A stretch of DNA of 64,000 bases from Alphaproteobacteria bacterium CG11_big_fil_rev_8_21_14_0_20_39_49 (GTDB lineage Bacteria > Pseudomonadota > Alphaproteobacteria > Rickettsiales > UBA6187): the NCBI GenBank assembly GCA_002787635.1, contig PCXK01000028.1:57909-121908 (forward strand). Reading direction: 5' to 3'. Below, in pieces: positions 7,826-17,047 of the stretch (within the stretch, counting starts at the first letter, position 1; the number at the start of each line of letters is the position of its first letter). Under the pieces are notes generated by a model. It saw only the letters and a program-made list of their open reading frames with translations. It had not been told where the DNA came from and ran no database searches. The position numbers and the translations under genes were made by a program.

Positions 7826-8743
7826 TTAAGGTCTTCCTTTTATTACTCTGGTTTTTGCTACTATATCATGAAACGCTGTTTTTTCTTTTGTAAATACTGC
7901 CATTATATACCAAATAAAAAACACGATAAAAAACAATAATGATACCAAAAGTATCTTTAAAATATCTGCAATAGTTTCCGTAGCCATACCCACGACATGT
8001 TGCTGAATTGCCATTATGTCTTCCTGACTCAATTTTATATATTCTTCCAACATTATTTCTATTATCTCAATATCTTCTTCGCTATATAGACTTTCATAAA
8101 ATTTTAAATTTGTAACAGTGTCTTTTATCGTAACTTTGCCATTCATAATTTCAGGAGATAAGCTCACTACAGATAAGAAATTCCGCCAAATGTCTACTTC
8201 ATCTAAGGCTGAATTAGCAAAATAATCATATGTAGACGGCATAATATCTTTTATTTCCTCAACAAAATTATTGTCGGGAGTCGGTAAATTCTTTTCAATA
8301 CCTGCCGTTCTAAAATTCATTGATAATATAAAAAGTACGGAAACAAAAAGAGGAAGAGCGGTTCTTAATATAGCCGTTTTAGGTGAAATTTTTTCCCCCG
8401 ATATACCCACCACATAGATATTCATAAAACGCTTACCCGGAGTAGCCTGCCATTTTGATGTAAGGAACATCTTACATATAAACACCGTTATAATACTGTT
8501 AATAATTTGCAGCACCGAGTGTATCATTGCATCTTTCTGCGTTATATGGGCATGATAATTTTCAGCTTCATAAGAACCCAACTCTAAACCTGTAACCGAT
8601 GTAAAAATATTTATCATTATATAATTCAGAATCGACAAAGGAATCATAAATATAAGCAAATCCAATAGATAAGCACCGGCCCTTATCCAAAATCCGGCAT
8701 ATTGAACTTTATTGCTTACCGTGTTATCCATATGCTTTCTCAC
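7826..8743 (-). CDS. RDD-family membrane protein with a large soluble insertion
   Basis: The N-terminus holds the RDD pattern: [18 protein letters not shown] (15-32), with Arg and Asp in the first membrane helix, and further hydrophobic segments at about 34-50, 78-95 and 124-142. [16 protein letters not shown] (near 98-113) is the typical loop between helices. The family would then end with a last helix, but here about 110 mostly acidic residues (about 147-256) come before the final membrane segment (260-282) and the [12 protein letters not shown] tail. The function of RDD proteins is mostly unknown; transport is proposed for some. The ORF start overlaps the leuC stop by 20 bases; an internal ATG at 8731 with GAGAAAG upstream is an equally good start. 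Confidence 0.8.
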   Translation of the reverse strand: MRKHMDNTVSNKVQYAGFWIRAGAYLLDLLIFMIPLSILNYIMINIFTSVTGLELGSYEAENYHAHITQKDAMIHSVLQIINSIITVFICKMFLTSKWQATPGKRFMNIYVVGISGEKISPKTAILRTALPLFVSVLFILSMNFRTAGIEKNLPTPDNNFVEEIKDIMPSTYDYFANSALDEVDIWRNFLSVVSLSPEIMNGKVTIKDTVTNLKFYESLYSEEDIEIIEIMLEEYIKLSQEDIMAIQQHVVGMATETIADILKILLVSLLFFIVFFIWYIMAVFTKEKTAFHDIVAKTRVIKGRP

Positions 8744-10160
8744 TATCAGATAATTCCTTCAACTCCCTGACATCGGTTAATTTACCCGTAACAGCGGCAG
8801 CGACAGCCATTGCAGGGCTAACAAGGTGGGTACGCCCTCCCCTTCCCTGTCTTCCTTCAAAGTTACGGTTAGAGGTGGAAGCACAACGCTCGCCTTCTTC
8901 TAATTTATCGGCATTCATAGCCAAACACATAGAACAACCCGCCTCACGCCATTCAAAACCCGCATCAAGAAAAATTTTATCCAAACCTTCTTCTTCAGCC
9001 TGTTTTTTAACAAGTCCCGAACCGGGAACTACCATAGCTAATTTTATATTGTCGGCAATCTTACGCCCTTTGGCTATTTTGGCAGCGGCACGAAAATCCT
9101 CTATCCTTCCGTTAGTACAAGAACCGATAAATATTTTATCAACCTGAATTTCGTTTAACGGAGTTCCAGCTTTCAAACCCATATAATCCAACGCACGCTG
9201 AATAGCATTTGCCCTTTCTTCATTTTCAGCATCATCAGGGGAAGGTACGAATCCCGTTATAGGAAGCACGTCCTCAGGGCTAGTCCCCCACGTAACTTGC
9301 GGAACTAATTCCGAAGCGTCCAATGTAATCTCCTCATCGAAAACAGCATTTTCATCAGAATTTAACTGCCTCCATTGTTCAACCGCCTTATCCCAGTCAG
9401 CACCTTGCGGACACATAGGGCGACCTTTCAAATACTCGAACGTCTTCTCATCAGGTGCAATCAAACCTGCTCTTGCACCGGCTTCAATCGACATATTACA
9501 AACGGTCATACGCCCCTCAATAGAAAGGTCACGTATAGCTTTTCCTGCATACTCAATAACAAAGCCCGTACCGCCTGCCGTGCCTATCTTACCGATTATG
9601 GCAAGGACGATATCCTTAGCGGTTACACCGTCTGGCAAATCGCCATTTACGGTAATACGCATATTTTTAGCACGTTTTTGTATCAATGTCTGGGTTGCTA
9701 AAACATGTTCCACTTCACTTGTGCCGATTCCAAAAGCCAACGCTCCGAAAGCACCGTGAGTTGATGTGTGGCTATCACCGCAAACAATGGTCATGCCGGG
9801 TTGTGTAAATCCTTCCTCCGGACCGACTATATGCACAACACCCTGACGCAAATCACTCATCGGGAAATATTGTATGCCGAACTCTTTACAGTTATCTTCC
9901 AAAGTCTGAACCTGAATACGGGAGGTTTCATCTTTTATACCCTGCAAACGGTCAGATGTAGTCGGCACGTTATGATCCGCAACGGCTAAATGTGCCTCAG
10001 GACGGCGAACTTTACGCCCTGCCATACGCAAACCCTCAAAAGCCTGCGGGCTGGTAACTTCATGAATCAACTGATGGTCGATATATAACAGACAAGTACC
10101 GTCATTTTGTTCATCAACCAAATGATTCTGAACTATTTTATCGTATAAAGTTTTAGCCAT
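8724..10160 (-). CDS. leuC: 3-isopropylmalate dehydratase large subunit
   Basis: LeuC is the [4Fe-4S] subunit of isopropylmalate isomerase in leucine synthesis. The ATG at 10158-10160 (MAKTLYDKI) is chosen over an in-frame ATG nine codons upstream because it matches the family start and has GGGAA about 6 bases before it. [26 protein letters not shown] lies near 133-158. The cluster cysteines are in [10 protein letters not shown] (near 340) and GCSMCLAMN (near 404). The protein has 478 residues from this start, normal for the family. It is the first gene of the leucine cluster; an intrinsic terminator separates it from rplS. Confidence 0.97.
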   Translation of the reverse strand: MAKTLYDKIVQNHLVDEQNDGTCLLYIDHQLIHEVTSPQAFEGLRMAGRKVRRPEAHLAVADHNVPTTSDRLQGIKDETSRIQVQTLEDNCKEFGIQYFPMSDLRQGVVHIVGPEEGFTQPGMTIVCGDSHTSTHGAFGALAFGIGTSEVEHVLATQTLIQKRAKNMRITVNGDLPDGVTAKDIVLAIIGKIGTAGGTGFVIEYAGKAIRDLSIEGRMTVCNMSIEAGARAGLIAPDEKTFEYLKGRPMCPQGADWDKAVEQWRQLNSDENAVFDEEITLDASELVPQVTWGTSPEDVLPITGFVPSPDDAENEERANAIQRALDYMGLKAGTPLNEIQVDKIFIGSCTNGRIEDFRAAAKIAKGRKIADNIKLAMVVPGSGLVKKQAEEEGLDKIFLDAGFEWREAGCSMCLAMNADKLEEGERCASTSNRNFEGRQGRGGRTHLVSPAMAVAAAVTGKLTDVRELKELSDSEKAYG

Positions 10161-10240
10161 TTTTATTTCCCGCTTACTGATTAACATTAGTGCAGTGTTT
10201 TATATATAAAATCTGCCCTAAAAGCAATAACAATACAAAT

Positions 10241-10272
10241 AAAAAAGGAGGCTTTAGCAGCCCCCTTTTTTT
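10241..10272 (-). terminator. Intrinsic terminator after rplS
   Basis: On the minus strand, GGGGGCTGCTAAAGCCTCC forms a 7-bp stem with one mismatch, flanked by A- and T-runs (AAAAAAGG...CCCTTTTTTT on the plus strand). It lies 25 bp past the rplS stop and separates the ribosomal operon from leuC. The symmetric A/T flanks could allow function in both directions. Confidence 0.85.
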
Positions 10273-10297
10273 ACCATTCCTAAACTTAAAAAAGATA

Positions 10298-10756
10298 TTA
10301 CTTACTATCTTTATCTTTTTTAGCCTCAGCCTTAGGAGCTTCCTTCTTCGCAGCTTCAGCTTTTTTAGCCTCTTTTCTTTCTTCTTTAGTAGTAAAGTCA
10401 CGCTTCTCTTTAATACGTGCCGCCTTACCTGTAAGCTCACGCATATAGTATAGTTTAGCACGACGTACAACACCTTTACGCACAACTTCAATATCTTCAA
10501 CTCTTGGAGAATACAGTGGGAAAACACGTTCAACACCTTCACCGTGGCTTATTTTACGCACGGTAAATGAAGAATTTATTCCTTTATTTTTTCTGGCTAT
10601 GCAAAGCCCTTCGAAAGCCTGAAGACGATCGGTCTTACCCTCAACGATACGAACTTTAACACGTAATGTATCACCGGCTTGGAAGTTAGGGATTTCCCTA
10701 TCGCCAAGGAGTTCTGCAATTTGTTTTTCTTCAAACTTCTGTACTAAGTTAGTCAT
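10298..10756 (-). CDS. rplS: Ribosomal protein L19 with Lys/Ala/Glu-rich tail
   Basis: Residues 1-115 are a standard L19: [19 protein letters not shown] near 23-41, [31 protein letters not shown] and [19 protein letters not shown]. The protein then adds about 35 residues of Lys/Ala/Glu ([20 protein letters not shown]). Similar low-complexity tails occur on S16 and L21 in this same cluster. The gene overlaps the trmD stop by 4 bp, consistent with the conserved rimM-trmD-rplS operon. Confidence 0.97.
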   Translation of the reverse strand: MTNLVQKFEEKQIAELLGDREIPNFQAGDTLRVKVRIVEGKTDRLQAFEGLCIARKNKGINSSFTVRKISHGEGVERVFPLYSPRVEDIEVVRKGVVRRAKLYYMRELTGKAARIKEKRDFTTKEERKEAKKAEAAKKEAPKAEAKKDKDSK

Positions 10757-11472
10757 TTTTGTTGCCTCTTAACTAAACAATATTTATTCCACAAATCAGG
10801 TCGTCGACTTTCAGTAATTTCTTCTGCTTTTTCAAGTCTCCAACGGTCAATATTTTTATGATGACCCGATGAAAGGATATCAGGTATATTCCTACCTTTC
10901 CATTCAACTGGTCTTGTATATAGAGGATATTCCAAAAGTCCAGCATAATCTTTATTTTCACCGAAACTTTCTTCATTTAAGGTGTTTTTATTGCCTATTA
11001 CACCATCTATGAGCCTGATACAACCGTCCATAAGGACGGTAGCGGCAACCTCGCCTCCCGATAAGATATAGTCGCCTATACTTATCTCTTCAACGCCATA
11101 TTCCTCTATAACCCGTTCATCAATTCCTTCAAAACGACCGCATATTATAGCCAAATCATTACAATTTGCAAGCTCATATATTTTTTTTTGCGTAAGCACC
11201 TTTCCACGAGGGGACATATATATAATTTTAGTGTTCTTGTCGGTATTAGCCTCAATAGCCGCCCCCAACACATCGGCACGCATAACCATACCCGCACCGC
11301 CTCCTGCCGGAGTGTCATCTACCGATTTATGGGCATCTGTCGCATAATCCCTTATATTTATCGCCTCATAGTCCCAAAGCCCGCCTTCCCTCGCCTTACC
11401 TGCAAGAGAAAAGCCCAATGTTCCGGGGAACATTTCGGGAAAAATCGTAAATAGCTTTACTTTCCATGTCAT
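10753..11472 (-). CDS. trmD: tRNA (guanine-N1-)-methyltransferase
   Basis: The 239 residues match TrmD, the SPOUT methyltransferase that forms m1G37 in tRNA and prevents frameshifting. Visible blocks are [20 protein letters not shown] (8-27), [30 protein letters not shown], the cofactor-binding knot [14 protein letters not shown] and [13 protein letters not shown], and [14 protein letters not shown] near the C-terminus. It overlaps rimM upstream and rplS downstream by 4 bp each, which implies translational coupling. Confidence 0.98.
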   Translation of the reverse strand: MTWKVKLFTIFPEMFPGTLGFSLAGKAREGGLWDYEAINIRDYATDAHKSVDDTPAGGGAGMVMRADVLGAAIEANTDKNTKIIYMSPRGKVLTQKKIYELANCNDLAIICGRFEGIDERVIEEYGVEEISIGDYILSGGEVAATVLMDGCIRLIDGVIGNKNTLNEESFGENKDYAGLLEYPLYTRPVEWKGRNIPDILSSGHHKNIDRWRLEKAEEITESRRPDLWNKYCLVKRQQK

Positions 11473-11984
11473 TTTTCTATGTTCTCAATATCCGGTGGAA
11501 CAATGATTACCGAACCGGACTTAATGTTGATATTAGGAAATATATCTTTCGTAAAAGAAAAAAGCTCTTTCTTTTTGTTTTTCTTTAACCGAATCTCCAC
11601 AATATCACCGGCTCCATAATTTTGAATAGAGAGAATTTCTCCATACTCCGTACCGTTTTGCAGCTTCACCCTCAAACCGACAAGATCCTCATAGTAAAAC
11701 TCATTTTCACCCACTTCTTCAAAATCATCACGATAAACGTATAAATCCCTGCCCTTTAAAGCCTCAGCTTCATTTCTGTCGTTAACGCCGTCAATAAAAG
11801 CTATAACCGTTTCCTTATTATTTGACTGTATTTGCAATTCATATTCAACTGAAGCATCTTTATTATATAAAACGGGATAATCACCTATAGATAACGGGTC
11901 TTCAGTATATGAGCGTATCTTAACCGCCCCTTTTATTCCATGGGCTGAAGTGATTTTAGCAATACAAATCAATCTATTTTGCAT
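11469..11984 (-). CDS. rimM: 16S rRNA processing protein RimM
   Basis: The 171 residues fit RimM, an assembly factor that binds S19 during maturation of the 30S head. The N-terminal barrel begins ICIAKITSAHGIKGAVKIRSY (6-26) and includes the DRNEAEALKGRDLYV segment; a PRC-barrel follows from about residue 95 (FYYEDLVGLRV, ending DIFPNINIKSGSVIIVPPDI). It is normally directly after rpsP, but here 371 bp of palindromic repeats separate the two, so it probably has its own transcription start or depends on read-through. Confidence 0.95.
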   Translation of the reverse strand: MQNRLICIAKITSAHGIKGAVKIRSYTEDPLSIGDYPVLYNKDASVEYELQIQSNNKETVIAFIDGVNDRNEAEALKGRDLYVYRDDFEEVGENEFYYEDLVGLRVKLQNGTEYGEILSIQNYGAGDIVEIRLKKNKKKELFSFTKDIFPNINIKSGSVIIVPPDIENIEK

Positions 11985-12002
11985 AATTTTTATCGTTATT
12001 TG

Positions 12003-12283
12003 TGAAATAGTAAATTAAGTATATAATTACACACGTCATTACCCGAATTTTCGAAGCAAATTATAGGGTAATCTCATGATATCGCCTTATGGTTTCCTAC
12101 GGAAACTCAGTCGATGACGTAATTATAGTATTTCCAAAATTCATTGATAATTGTCATCCCCGACTTGTTCGGGGATCTTCTGTCAATTAAAACAGATCCC
12201 CCTATAATTTTCTACGAAAATTCGGGGGATGACATTATTATTAAAAATTAGAAACACTATAGATAATAAAATTACTATATTTC
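12003..12283. repeat. Composite palindromic element between rpsP and rimM
   Basis: The 371-bp gap holds two adjoining palindromes. The first has CGTCATTACCCGAATTTTCG and ATTATAGGGTAAT on the left and GATGACG on the right. The second has the arms TGTCATCCCCGACTTGTTC and CGGGGGATGACA around CCTATAATTTTCTACG. Outer ends GAAATAGTAA (12003) and TTACTATATTTC (to 12283) are roughly inverted. The GTCATCCCC core recurs at 32416-32557. The element splits an operon that is contiguous in most bacteria. Confidence 0.75.
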
Positions 12284-12300
12284 AAAACCCATTTAAAATT

Positions 12301-12333
12301 AAAAAAGGCGACAACTTTACAAAGTGCCGCCTC
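12301..12333 (-). terminator. Intrinsic terminator after rpsP
   Basis: On the minus strand, GGCGGCACTTTGTAAAGTTG followed by TCGCC forms a hairpin with a small bulge, followed by six T residues. It lies about 25 bp past the rpsP stop and would limit read-through into rimM. Confidence 0.75.
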
Positions 12334-12355
12334 ATAAAAATTCTTTTTAAAACCA

Positions 12356-12820
12356 CTACTCGGCAGGCTTTTCCTCACCTGCGGCAGCTTCTTCAGAAGC
12401 GGCATTAGCTTTAGCCTCTACTTCAGCAGCTTTTGCAGCCTCTTCCTCTGCCTTGCGTGCAGCTTCTTCCTCTTTTTTCTTAGCCGCTTCAGCAGCTTTT
12501 TTAGCTTTCACTTCTTCTTGAGATTTTTTCACCTTAGCATCAAGCAACTCTTGAGCCTTTTTGTTACGCTTATATAGTTTAGCAGCAACAAGGAATTTCT
12601 CAACACGCTCCGTAGGGGTAGCACCCGTACCAAGCCAGTGTTTAACTCTATCTTCTTTTAGTGAAATTCTTTCAGGATTATCTTTATCTAACATCGGGTT
12701 ATACGTACCGACCTTCTCAATGAATCTACCGTCACGTGGCGAACGTGAATCTGCTACTACTATTCTGTAGTAAGGTTTCTTTTTTGAACCGCCTCTAGCT
12801 AAACGAATTTTAGTTGCCAT
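12356..12820 (-). CDS. rpsP: Ribosomal protein S16 with long Ala/Glu/Lys tail
   Basis: Residues 1-85 form S16: [22 protein letters not shown] near 4-25, [13 protein letters not shown] near 31-43, and the [17 protein letters not shown] segment. About 65 further residues are almost only Ala, Glu and Lys ([20 protein letters not shown]), predicting a long charged helix or disordered tail. Tails are common on alphaproteobacterial S16, but this one is long. AAGGAAA precedes the ATG, and a sigma-70-like promoter lies upstream. Confidence 0.97.
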   Translation of the reverse strand: MATKIRLARGGSKKKPYYRIVVADSRSPRDGRFIEKVGTYNPMLDKDNPERISLKEDRVKHWLGTGATPTERVEKFLVAAKLYKRNKKAQELLDAKVKKSQEEVKAKKAAEAAKKKEEEAARKAEEEAAKAAEVEAKANAASEEAAAGEEKPAE

Positions 12821-12866
12821 TTATGTTTTCCTTAAATTTTACAGCCATTTTTTATCCGAGCCATGC

Positions 12867-12895
12867 TTAATAATACATTTTCAGGCATAAGTCAA
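12867..12895 (-). promoter_or_regulatory. Probable sigma-70 promoter of rpsP
   Basis: On the minus strand a -35 TTGACT (12890-12895) and a -10 TATTAA (12867-12872) are separated by 17 bp, about 45 bp upstream of the rpsP start codon. Both boxes are close to consensus and the spacing is ideal. Confidence 0.6.
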
Positions 12896-12923
12896 AGTAA
12901 TAATGACAATTTTTACGCAAAAA

Positions 12924-13946
12924 CTACAATTCACCCTCTTTTAGGGTTTCTTTTTTACGAAAATCCTCAATTTCACTTAACAACACCCGCAATACATTAT
13001 CAACGCCTTTCTTGGCTATTGCCGATATAATCATAACTTTTTTACCACTGGTCTTTTCTAATTGGGATTTCTTTTCTTCGATTTCGCCATCCGATAATGC
13101 ATCGGCTTTATTTAGTGCTACAACCTCGTGTTTTTTAGCAAGATTTTCGCTGTATTTCTCCAACTCATTCCTGATAGTAATATAAGCCCCCGAAACATCT
13201 TCATGCGTTCCGTCTATCAGATGCAATATAACTCCGCATCGCTCAACATGCTTTAAGAACCTTATACCAAGCCCGACCCCTTCATGTGCACCTTCTATCA
13301 GCCCCGGAATGTCAGCCATAACAAATTCTTTTTCATCTATATAAACCACCCCCAACTGAGGTTTTAAAGTAGTAAATGGGTAATCGGCTATTTTAGGTTT
13401 AGCCCTTGAAACCACACTTAAAAATGTCGATTTTCCTGCATTGGGTAATCCGACCAGACCGGCATCAGATATTAATTTCAGCTTCAGCCAGACATTTAAC
13501 TCTTCACCTTCTTTACCTTTTGTAGTCTTTCTGGGAGCCTGATTTGTCGATGATTTAAAATTTGAGTTACCCAACCCCCCGTTTCCGCCCTTGGCAAGCA
13601 ATACTTCTTGACCTACCTTAGTCATATCTGCCAGCACAAGATCAGTCCCATCGGCAATTACCTGAGTACCTAGCGGCAATTTTATTATAAGGTCGTCAGC
13701 CGACTTACCGTGGCAGTTTGCCCCCTTGCCACCCTCTCCTTTTTTTGCTTTAAAATGCTGGGCATACCTAAAATCTATAAGGGTATTGAGTCCCTCAACA
13801 CATACGGCTATAACGCTCCCGCCACGCCCTCCGTCGCCTCCGTCAGGACCGCCTTTGGGCAGATTAGCCTCACGGCGGAAGCTCAGACAGCCATCGCCGC
13901 CTGCACCGCTTTTTATGTTAATCTTAGCTTCATCTATGAATTGCAT
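12924..13946 (-). CDS. obg: GTPase Obg/CgtA
   Basis: The 340 residues carry the glycine-rich Obg fold (1-158, with GGPDGGDGGRGG and GGNGGLGN stretches) and then a GTPase domain: G1 GLPNAGKS (166-173), a DIPGLIEGAHEG switch II region, and G4 NKAD. There is no long C-terminal extension. Obg acts in 50S assembly and stress control. It follows rpmA by about 90 bp in the conserved rplU-rpmA-obg order. Confidence 0.97.
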   Translation of the reverse strand: MQFIDEAKINIKSGAGGDGCLSFRREANLPKGGPDGGDGGRGGSVIAVCVEGLNTLIDFRYAQHFKAKKGEGGKGANCHGKSADDLIIKLPLGTQVIADGTDLVLADMTKVGQEVLLAKGGNGGLGNSNFKSSTNQAPRKTTKGKEGEELNVWLKLKLISDAGLVGLPNAGKSTFLSVVSRAKPKIADYPFTTLKPQLGVVYIDEKEFVMADIPGLIEGAHEGVGLGIRFLKHVERCGVILHLIDGTHEDVSGAYITIRNELEKYSENLAKKHEVVALNKADALSDGEIEEKKSQLEKTSGKKVMIISAIAKKGVDNVLRVLLSEIEDFRKKETLKEGEL

Positions 13947-14035
13947 TTTTCTTTACCCTTTGTAGACACAAAGCAACAAAAAAGCACGTAACCGACTACG
14001 GCAACGTGCTTAAATATAATAATATTCTCTTTTAT

Positions 14036-14296
14036 TTACGCAGCTTCACAAGCATTTACAGAAACAAACTGTCTTTTACCCGATGTGTAAAATATAACAT
14101 TACCTTCAGCCGTCGCAAATAAAGTATGGTCTTTACCCATACCCACGTTATCACCCGCATAATATTTAGTGCCACGTTGACGTACGATTATATTCCCCGG
14201 AATAACTAACTCACCGCCATATTTTTTAACACCAAGTCTTCTGCCTTCAGAATCCCTTCCGTTCTTGGAGCTACCGCCTGCTTTTTTATGTGCCAT
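14036..14296 (-). CDS. rpmA: Ribosomal protein L27
   Basis: The 86 residues match L27: the N-terminal [20 protein letters not shown] reaches toward the peptidyl transferase centre, followed by [28 protein letters not shown]. The N-terminus begins directly with MAHKK, so no Firmicutes-type cleavable prepeptide is present. It starts 3 bp after the rplU stop. Confidence 0.98.
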   Translation of the reverse strand: MAHKKAGGSSKNGRDSEGRRLGVKKYGGELVIPGNIIVRQRGTKYYAGDNVGMGKDHTLFATAEGNVIFYTSGKRQFVSVNACEAA

Positions 14297-14299
14297 CTA

Positions 14300-14800
14300 C
14301 TAGTCCTCTTTTTTAGTTGCTTTTTTAGGAGTTCCTACATCTTTTTTAGCCGCAGGCTTTTTAGAAGCGGATTCGCTTTTCTCAGCCGTTTTTTTCGATG
14401 CCGCAGCTTCTTTTTTCTCATCGGCTTTAACGGCAGGCTTTTCTTCTTTAACCGCCGCTTTTTTAGTAGGAGCTTTTTTTACTTCACCTTTACCGCTAAC
14501 ATCCATAATCCTTACAACTGTCACTTGTTGACGGTGACCGTTCTTTCTGCGGTAGTTCTGACGACGTTTTTTCTTGAAAATGATAATTTTATCATCTTTT
14601 TTCTGTTCAAGAACCTCAGCACTAACAACAGCACCTTGTATAACAGGCTCGCCAACTTCAACGCCTTTATCGGAACCGATAGCTATAACTTGGTCGAACT
14701 TTACACTCTTACCAACTTCACCATCAATTTTTTCAATTTTTATAACTTCGTTTTCGGCAACTTTATATTGCTTTCCACCGCTTTTTATAACTGCATACAT
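14300..14800 (-). CDS. rplU: Ribosomal protein L21 with Lys/Ala-rich extension
   Basis: Residues 1-102 are L21 (MYAVIKSGGKQYKVAENEVI at the start; KKRRQNYRRKNGHRQQ near 78-93, the rRNA-binding loop). A tail of about 64 residues rich in Lys, Ala, Glu and Ser follows (KPAAKKDVGTPKKATKKED), longer than in most bacteria but similar in kind to tails on alphaproteobacterial L21. A near-consensus promoter lies about 40 bp upstream. Confidence 0.97.
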   Translation of the reverse strand: MYAVIKSGGKQYKVAENEVIKIEKIDGEVGKSVKFDQVIAIGSDKGVEVGEPVIQGAVVSAEVLEQKKDDKIIIFKKKRRQNYRRKNGHRQQVTVVRIMDVSGKGEVKKAPTKKAAVKEEKPAVKADEKKEAAASKKTAEKSESASKKPAAKKDVGTPKKATKKED

Positions 14801-14837
14801 CTTGCTTACTCTATAAAATCTATAAATCGGATTGTGG

Positions 14838-14865
14838 AATATAGCGATACCGTACGATTTGTCAA
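14838..14865 (-). promoter_or_regulatory. Strong sigma-70 promoter of rplU-rpmA-obg
   Basis: On the minus strand, a perfect -35 TTGACA (14860-14865) is followed after 16 bp by a near-perfect -10 TATATT (14838-14843), about 40 bp ahead of the rplU ATG. It is the best promoter match noted in this window and suits a ribosomal operon. Confidence 0.75.
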
Positions 14866-15033
14866 CATAATATTAACCGAATATCCGTTTTCTTGTATAA
14901 AAATAAAAAAGTCTGCCTATTATTTTCAGGCTTGCACTTTTAAATTAAAATATCCTAAATTAACAAAGCCTTAAGAATTAATAATTATAATTAACAAGTA
15001 CAATTTTAAATTTAATTCAAACAAACAGGCAAA

Positions 15034-15897
15034 ATGGACCCGTATCAGGCAGTAGCGTTTGCGTTTTTTCTCGGAGTTATTTACTACTATACTCGTTCGG
15101 GACAAGCCCACTATAATAAAGCCATGTCTTTTATGCGTAGAAACGAGAATGCACGGGCTATAAAAGAATTAATTGAGGCTTCAAAAAAAGGCTATGTAGA
15201 AGCGATGTATGAATTTGGTTGCATATGCAGTGAAACAGATAATTACCCTGAAGCAATAAAGTGGCTAAAAAAAGCGTCCGATAAATCACACGCAAAAGCC
15301 CAGACGAAACTGGGAACGTTATATCTGCAAGGAAAGGGGGCTAGCCAAAATTACCAACAGGCAATATTATATTTTCAAAAGGCTCTATCTAACAACGATC
15401 AGGACGCCTTAATGAACATAGCATTAATGTATATGCAAGGGTTAGGGATTGAACAAAATAATAATAAGGCTATGGAAATGCTTGAAAAAGCCGCTGAAAA
15501 ACGTAGTGCAAAAGCATGCTATGAACTGGGAGAGATATATTTTGACGGAAAAGGCGTACAAAAAGATTCTGCAAAAGCATTTCAATGGTATAAAAAATCA
15601 TCGGAGATAGGCTATATTGACGCCGCAAAGAAACTTGCCTTCCTATATAGTAAGGGTGACGGTATAGAAAAAAACTATAAAGAGGCGTTACACTGGTACA
15701 ATGTCGCAGCTAATAATGGTGATGAAGACTCAATGCTGGAAGCGGGAATGATGTATCTTGACGGCAGAGGCACTTTGCAAAGCGATAAGAAAGCGACCGA
15801 ACTTTTTGAAAAAGCCGCTAAAAAAGGGAATCAACAAGCTAAGATAATACTTGAAAAAATGAACTACCGACTTGATGACCTACCAAAAGCAGGTTAA
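15034..15897 (+). CDS. Membrane-anchored Sel1-like repeat protein
   Basis: The N-terminus has one hydrophobic segment (about 6-20, AVAFAFFLGVIYYYT), probably an uncleaved anchor. The rest is a chain of about six Sel1-type repeats, the alpha/alpha solenoid with the pattern A..LG.LY..G.G...N...A..W..KAA. Examples are AQTKLGTLYLQGKGASQN, ALMNIALMYMQGLGIEQN, and ACYELGEIYFDGKGVQKD. Sel1 proteins act as protein-interaction scaffolds and are common in intracellular bacteria as host-interaction factors; no such role can be shown here. It is monocistronic on the plus strand. Confidence 0.88.
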   Translation: MDPYQAVAFAFFLGVIYYYTRSGQAHYNKAMSFMRRNENARAIKELIEASKKGYVEAMYEFGCICSETDNYPEAIKWLKKASDKSHAKAQTKLGTLYLQGKGASQNYQQAILYFQKALSNNDQDALMNIALMYMQGLGIEQNNNKAMEMLEKAAEKRSAKACYELGEIYFDGKGVQKDSAKAFQWYKKSSEIGYIDAAKKLAFLYSKGDGIEKNYKEALHWYNVAANNGDEDSMLEAGMMYLDGRGTLQSDKKATELFEKAAKKGNQQAKIILEKMNYRLDDLPKAG

Positions 15898-16012
15898 TAC
15901 TCATTTATGCTATACTAAATATATATAACCTTTATATTACCTTTCAATTTTATTATTAGAAATATTATGTTATCATTTAGTAACGATACATATATCTATA
16001 AAAACAAATGTT

Positions 16013-17047
16013 ATGAACGAAATAGACAAAAACGAATATTATTTAAAAATACCTTCAGGATATAAAACCGAAATTGACGGATGCTTTTTAGAGCCTATTA
16101 TTTATCAGCCGACTCCAAAAGGAGCTGAGATAATAGCGGATTACTACAATGACAAATACGATTTATCGATTTCGGTAATAGATCACTCACAAAATGTACC
16201 TAAAGGCAGCGATTTAAAAGCCCGTTTTCAAGAATTTACAAATACTGTTAAAAATCTAACCTTAGAACCTGATAAACCTAAAGGGTTCATTCTAATGCAC
16301 GGTCAAAACCATTCTGTTCCCGTTATAATGTCTAAAGAAACACAAGATGACGGTTCAACGAAAGATTTTATGATAATATTTGACTCAACATCCGGTTCTA
16401 GAATTAAAGGATATCATCCTATTGCCAATATGTACCCCGAACAACAATTACTACTTAATAACGGCACAAGGCAAGCTGACGGTCAATCATGTATAACCGA
16501 TTCACCGGCAATTTTAAAAGATGCATTAAGGATAGAAAAATTAGGCACAAAACTACTGGAAAGATCATTTAATTACGATGAATACTCGGCACAAAAGAGA
16601 GAAAAAGAAGGAAAACCGCCTAACAGGTTTCAATCAACTCCCGTTAAAAATGATAACTTCCTCGTATTTGAGATGCCTTCATCATTATGCAAAACCGCTC
16701 AGATATCAAGATTTTTAGAAAAGAACAATGCCGACCTTGAAAGCCCTATCATTTCAGACAAAAGCGAGGCTATTTCTTTAGGCTTAAAACGTCAATCAAG
16801 CCAATCCACTGTTTCATTTATAAAGACATCTGAAAGCGATAAGGAAACATTCACAGATAAAATGCTGGGTATAAACCGATATCTACACAAAAAAAGTAAA
16901 CGCCACGCTGAAATAATTGATAAAAAGCTACTTGAAATGAAAATTGAACAAAGCGAAGTTACCACACCCGAAGAAAAAAATTGGTCAACGAAATTTACAA
17001 AAAAATCCAATGAACGAAATGAAGACAAAGGTATGTCAATTATCTAA
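16013..17047 (+). CDS. Candidate CE-clan (Ulp1/YopJ-like) cysteine protease or acetyltransferase
   Basis: I do not recognise the family outright, but residues 90-172 show the layout of a CE-clan catalytic core. There is a His in KGFILMHGQNHSVPVIM (H100, or H96), an acidic residue at the end of a beta strand in FMIIFDSTSG (D124), and a Gln and Cys six residues apart in RQADGQSC (Q154, C160). A helix (ITDSPAILKDALRI) follows the Cys, as in Ulp1 and YopJ-type enzymes. The Gln-x5-Cys spacing is that of Ulp1 (Q574/C580). The C-terminal 170 residues are charged, Ser/Lys-rich and probably disordered. There is no signal peptide. With a type IV secretion system in the same genome, a translocated deubiquitinase-, deSUMOylase- or acetyltransferase-like effector is plausible. 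The gene's stop overlaps the truA stop by 4 bp. Confidence 0.5.
   Translation: MNEIDKNEYYLKIPSGYKTEIDGCFLEPIIYQPTPKGAEIIADYYNDKYDLSISVIDHSQNVPKGSDLKARFQEFTNTVKNLTLEPDKPKGFILMHGQNHSVPVIMSKETQDDGSTKDFMIIFDSTSGSRIKGYHPIANMYPEQQLLLNNGTRQADGQSCITDSPAILKDALRIEKLGTKLLERSFNYDEYSAQKREKEGKPPNRFQSTPVKNDNFLVFEMPSSLCKTAQISRFLEKNNADLESPIISDKSEAISLGLKRQSSQSTVSFIKTSESDKETFTDKMLGINRYLHKKSKRHAEIIDKKLLEMKIEQSEVTTPEEKNWSTKFTKKSNERNEDKGMSII

Noticed and set aside
14288..14974. Plus-strand 228-residue Phe/Ser-rich ORF
   Set aside because: Mirror image of the Lys/Ala-rich rplU tail; the composition is an artefact of reading AAA/GCX codons on the opposite strand.
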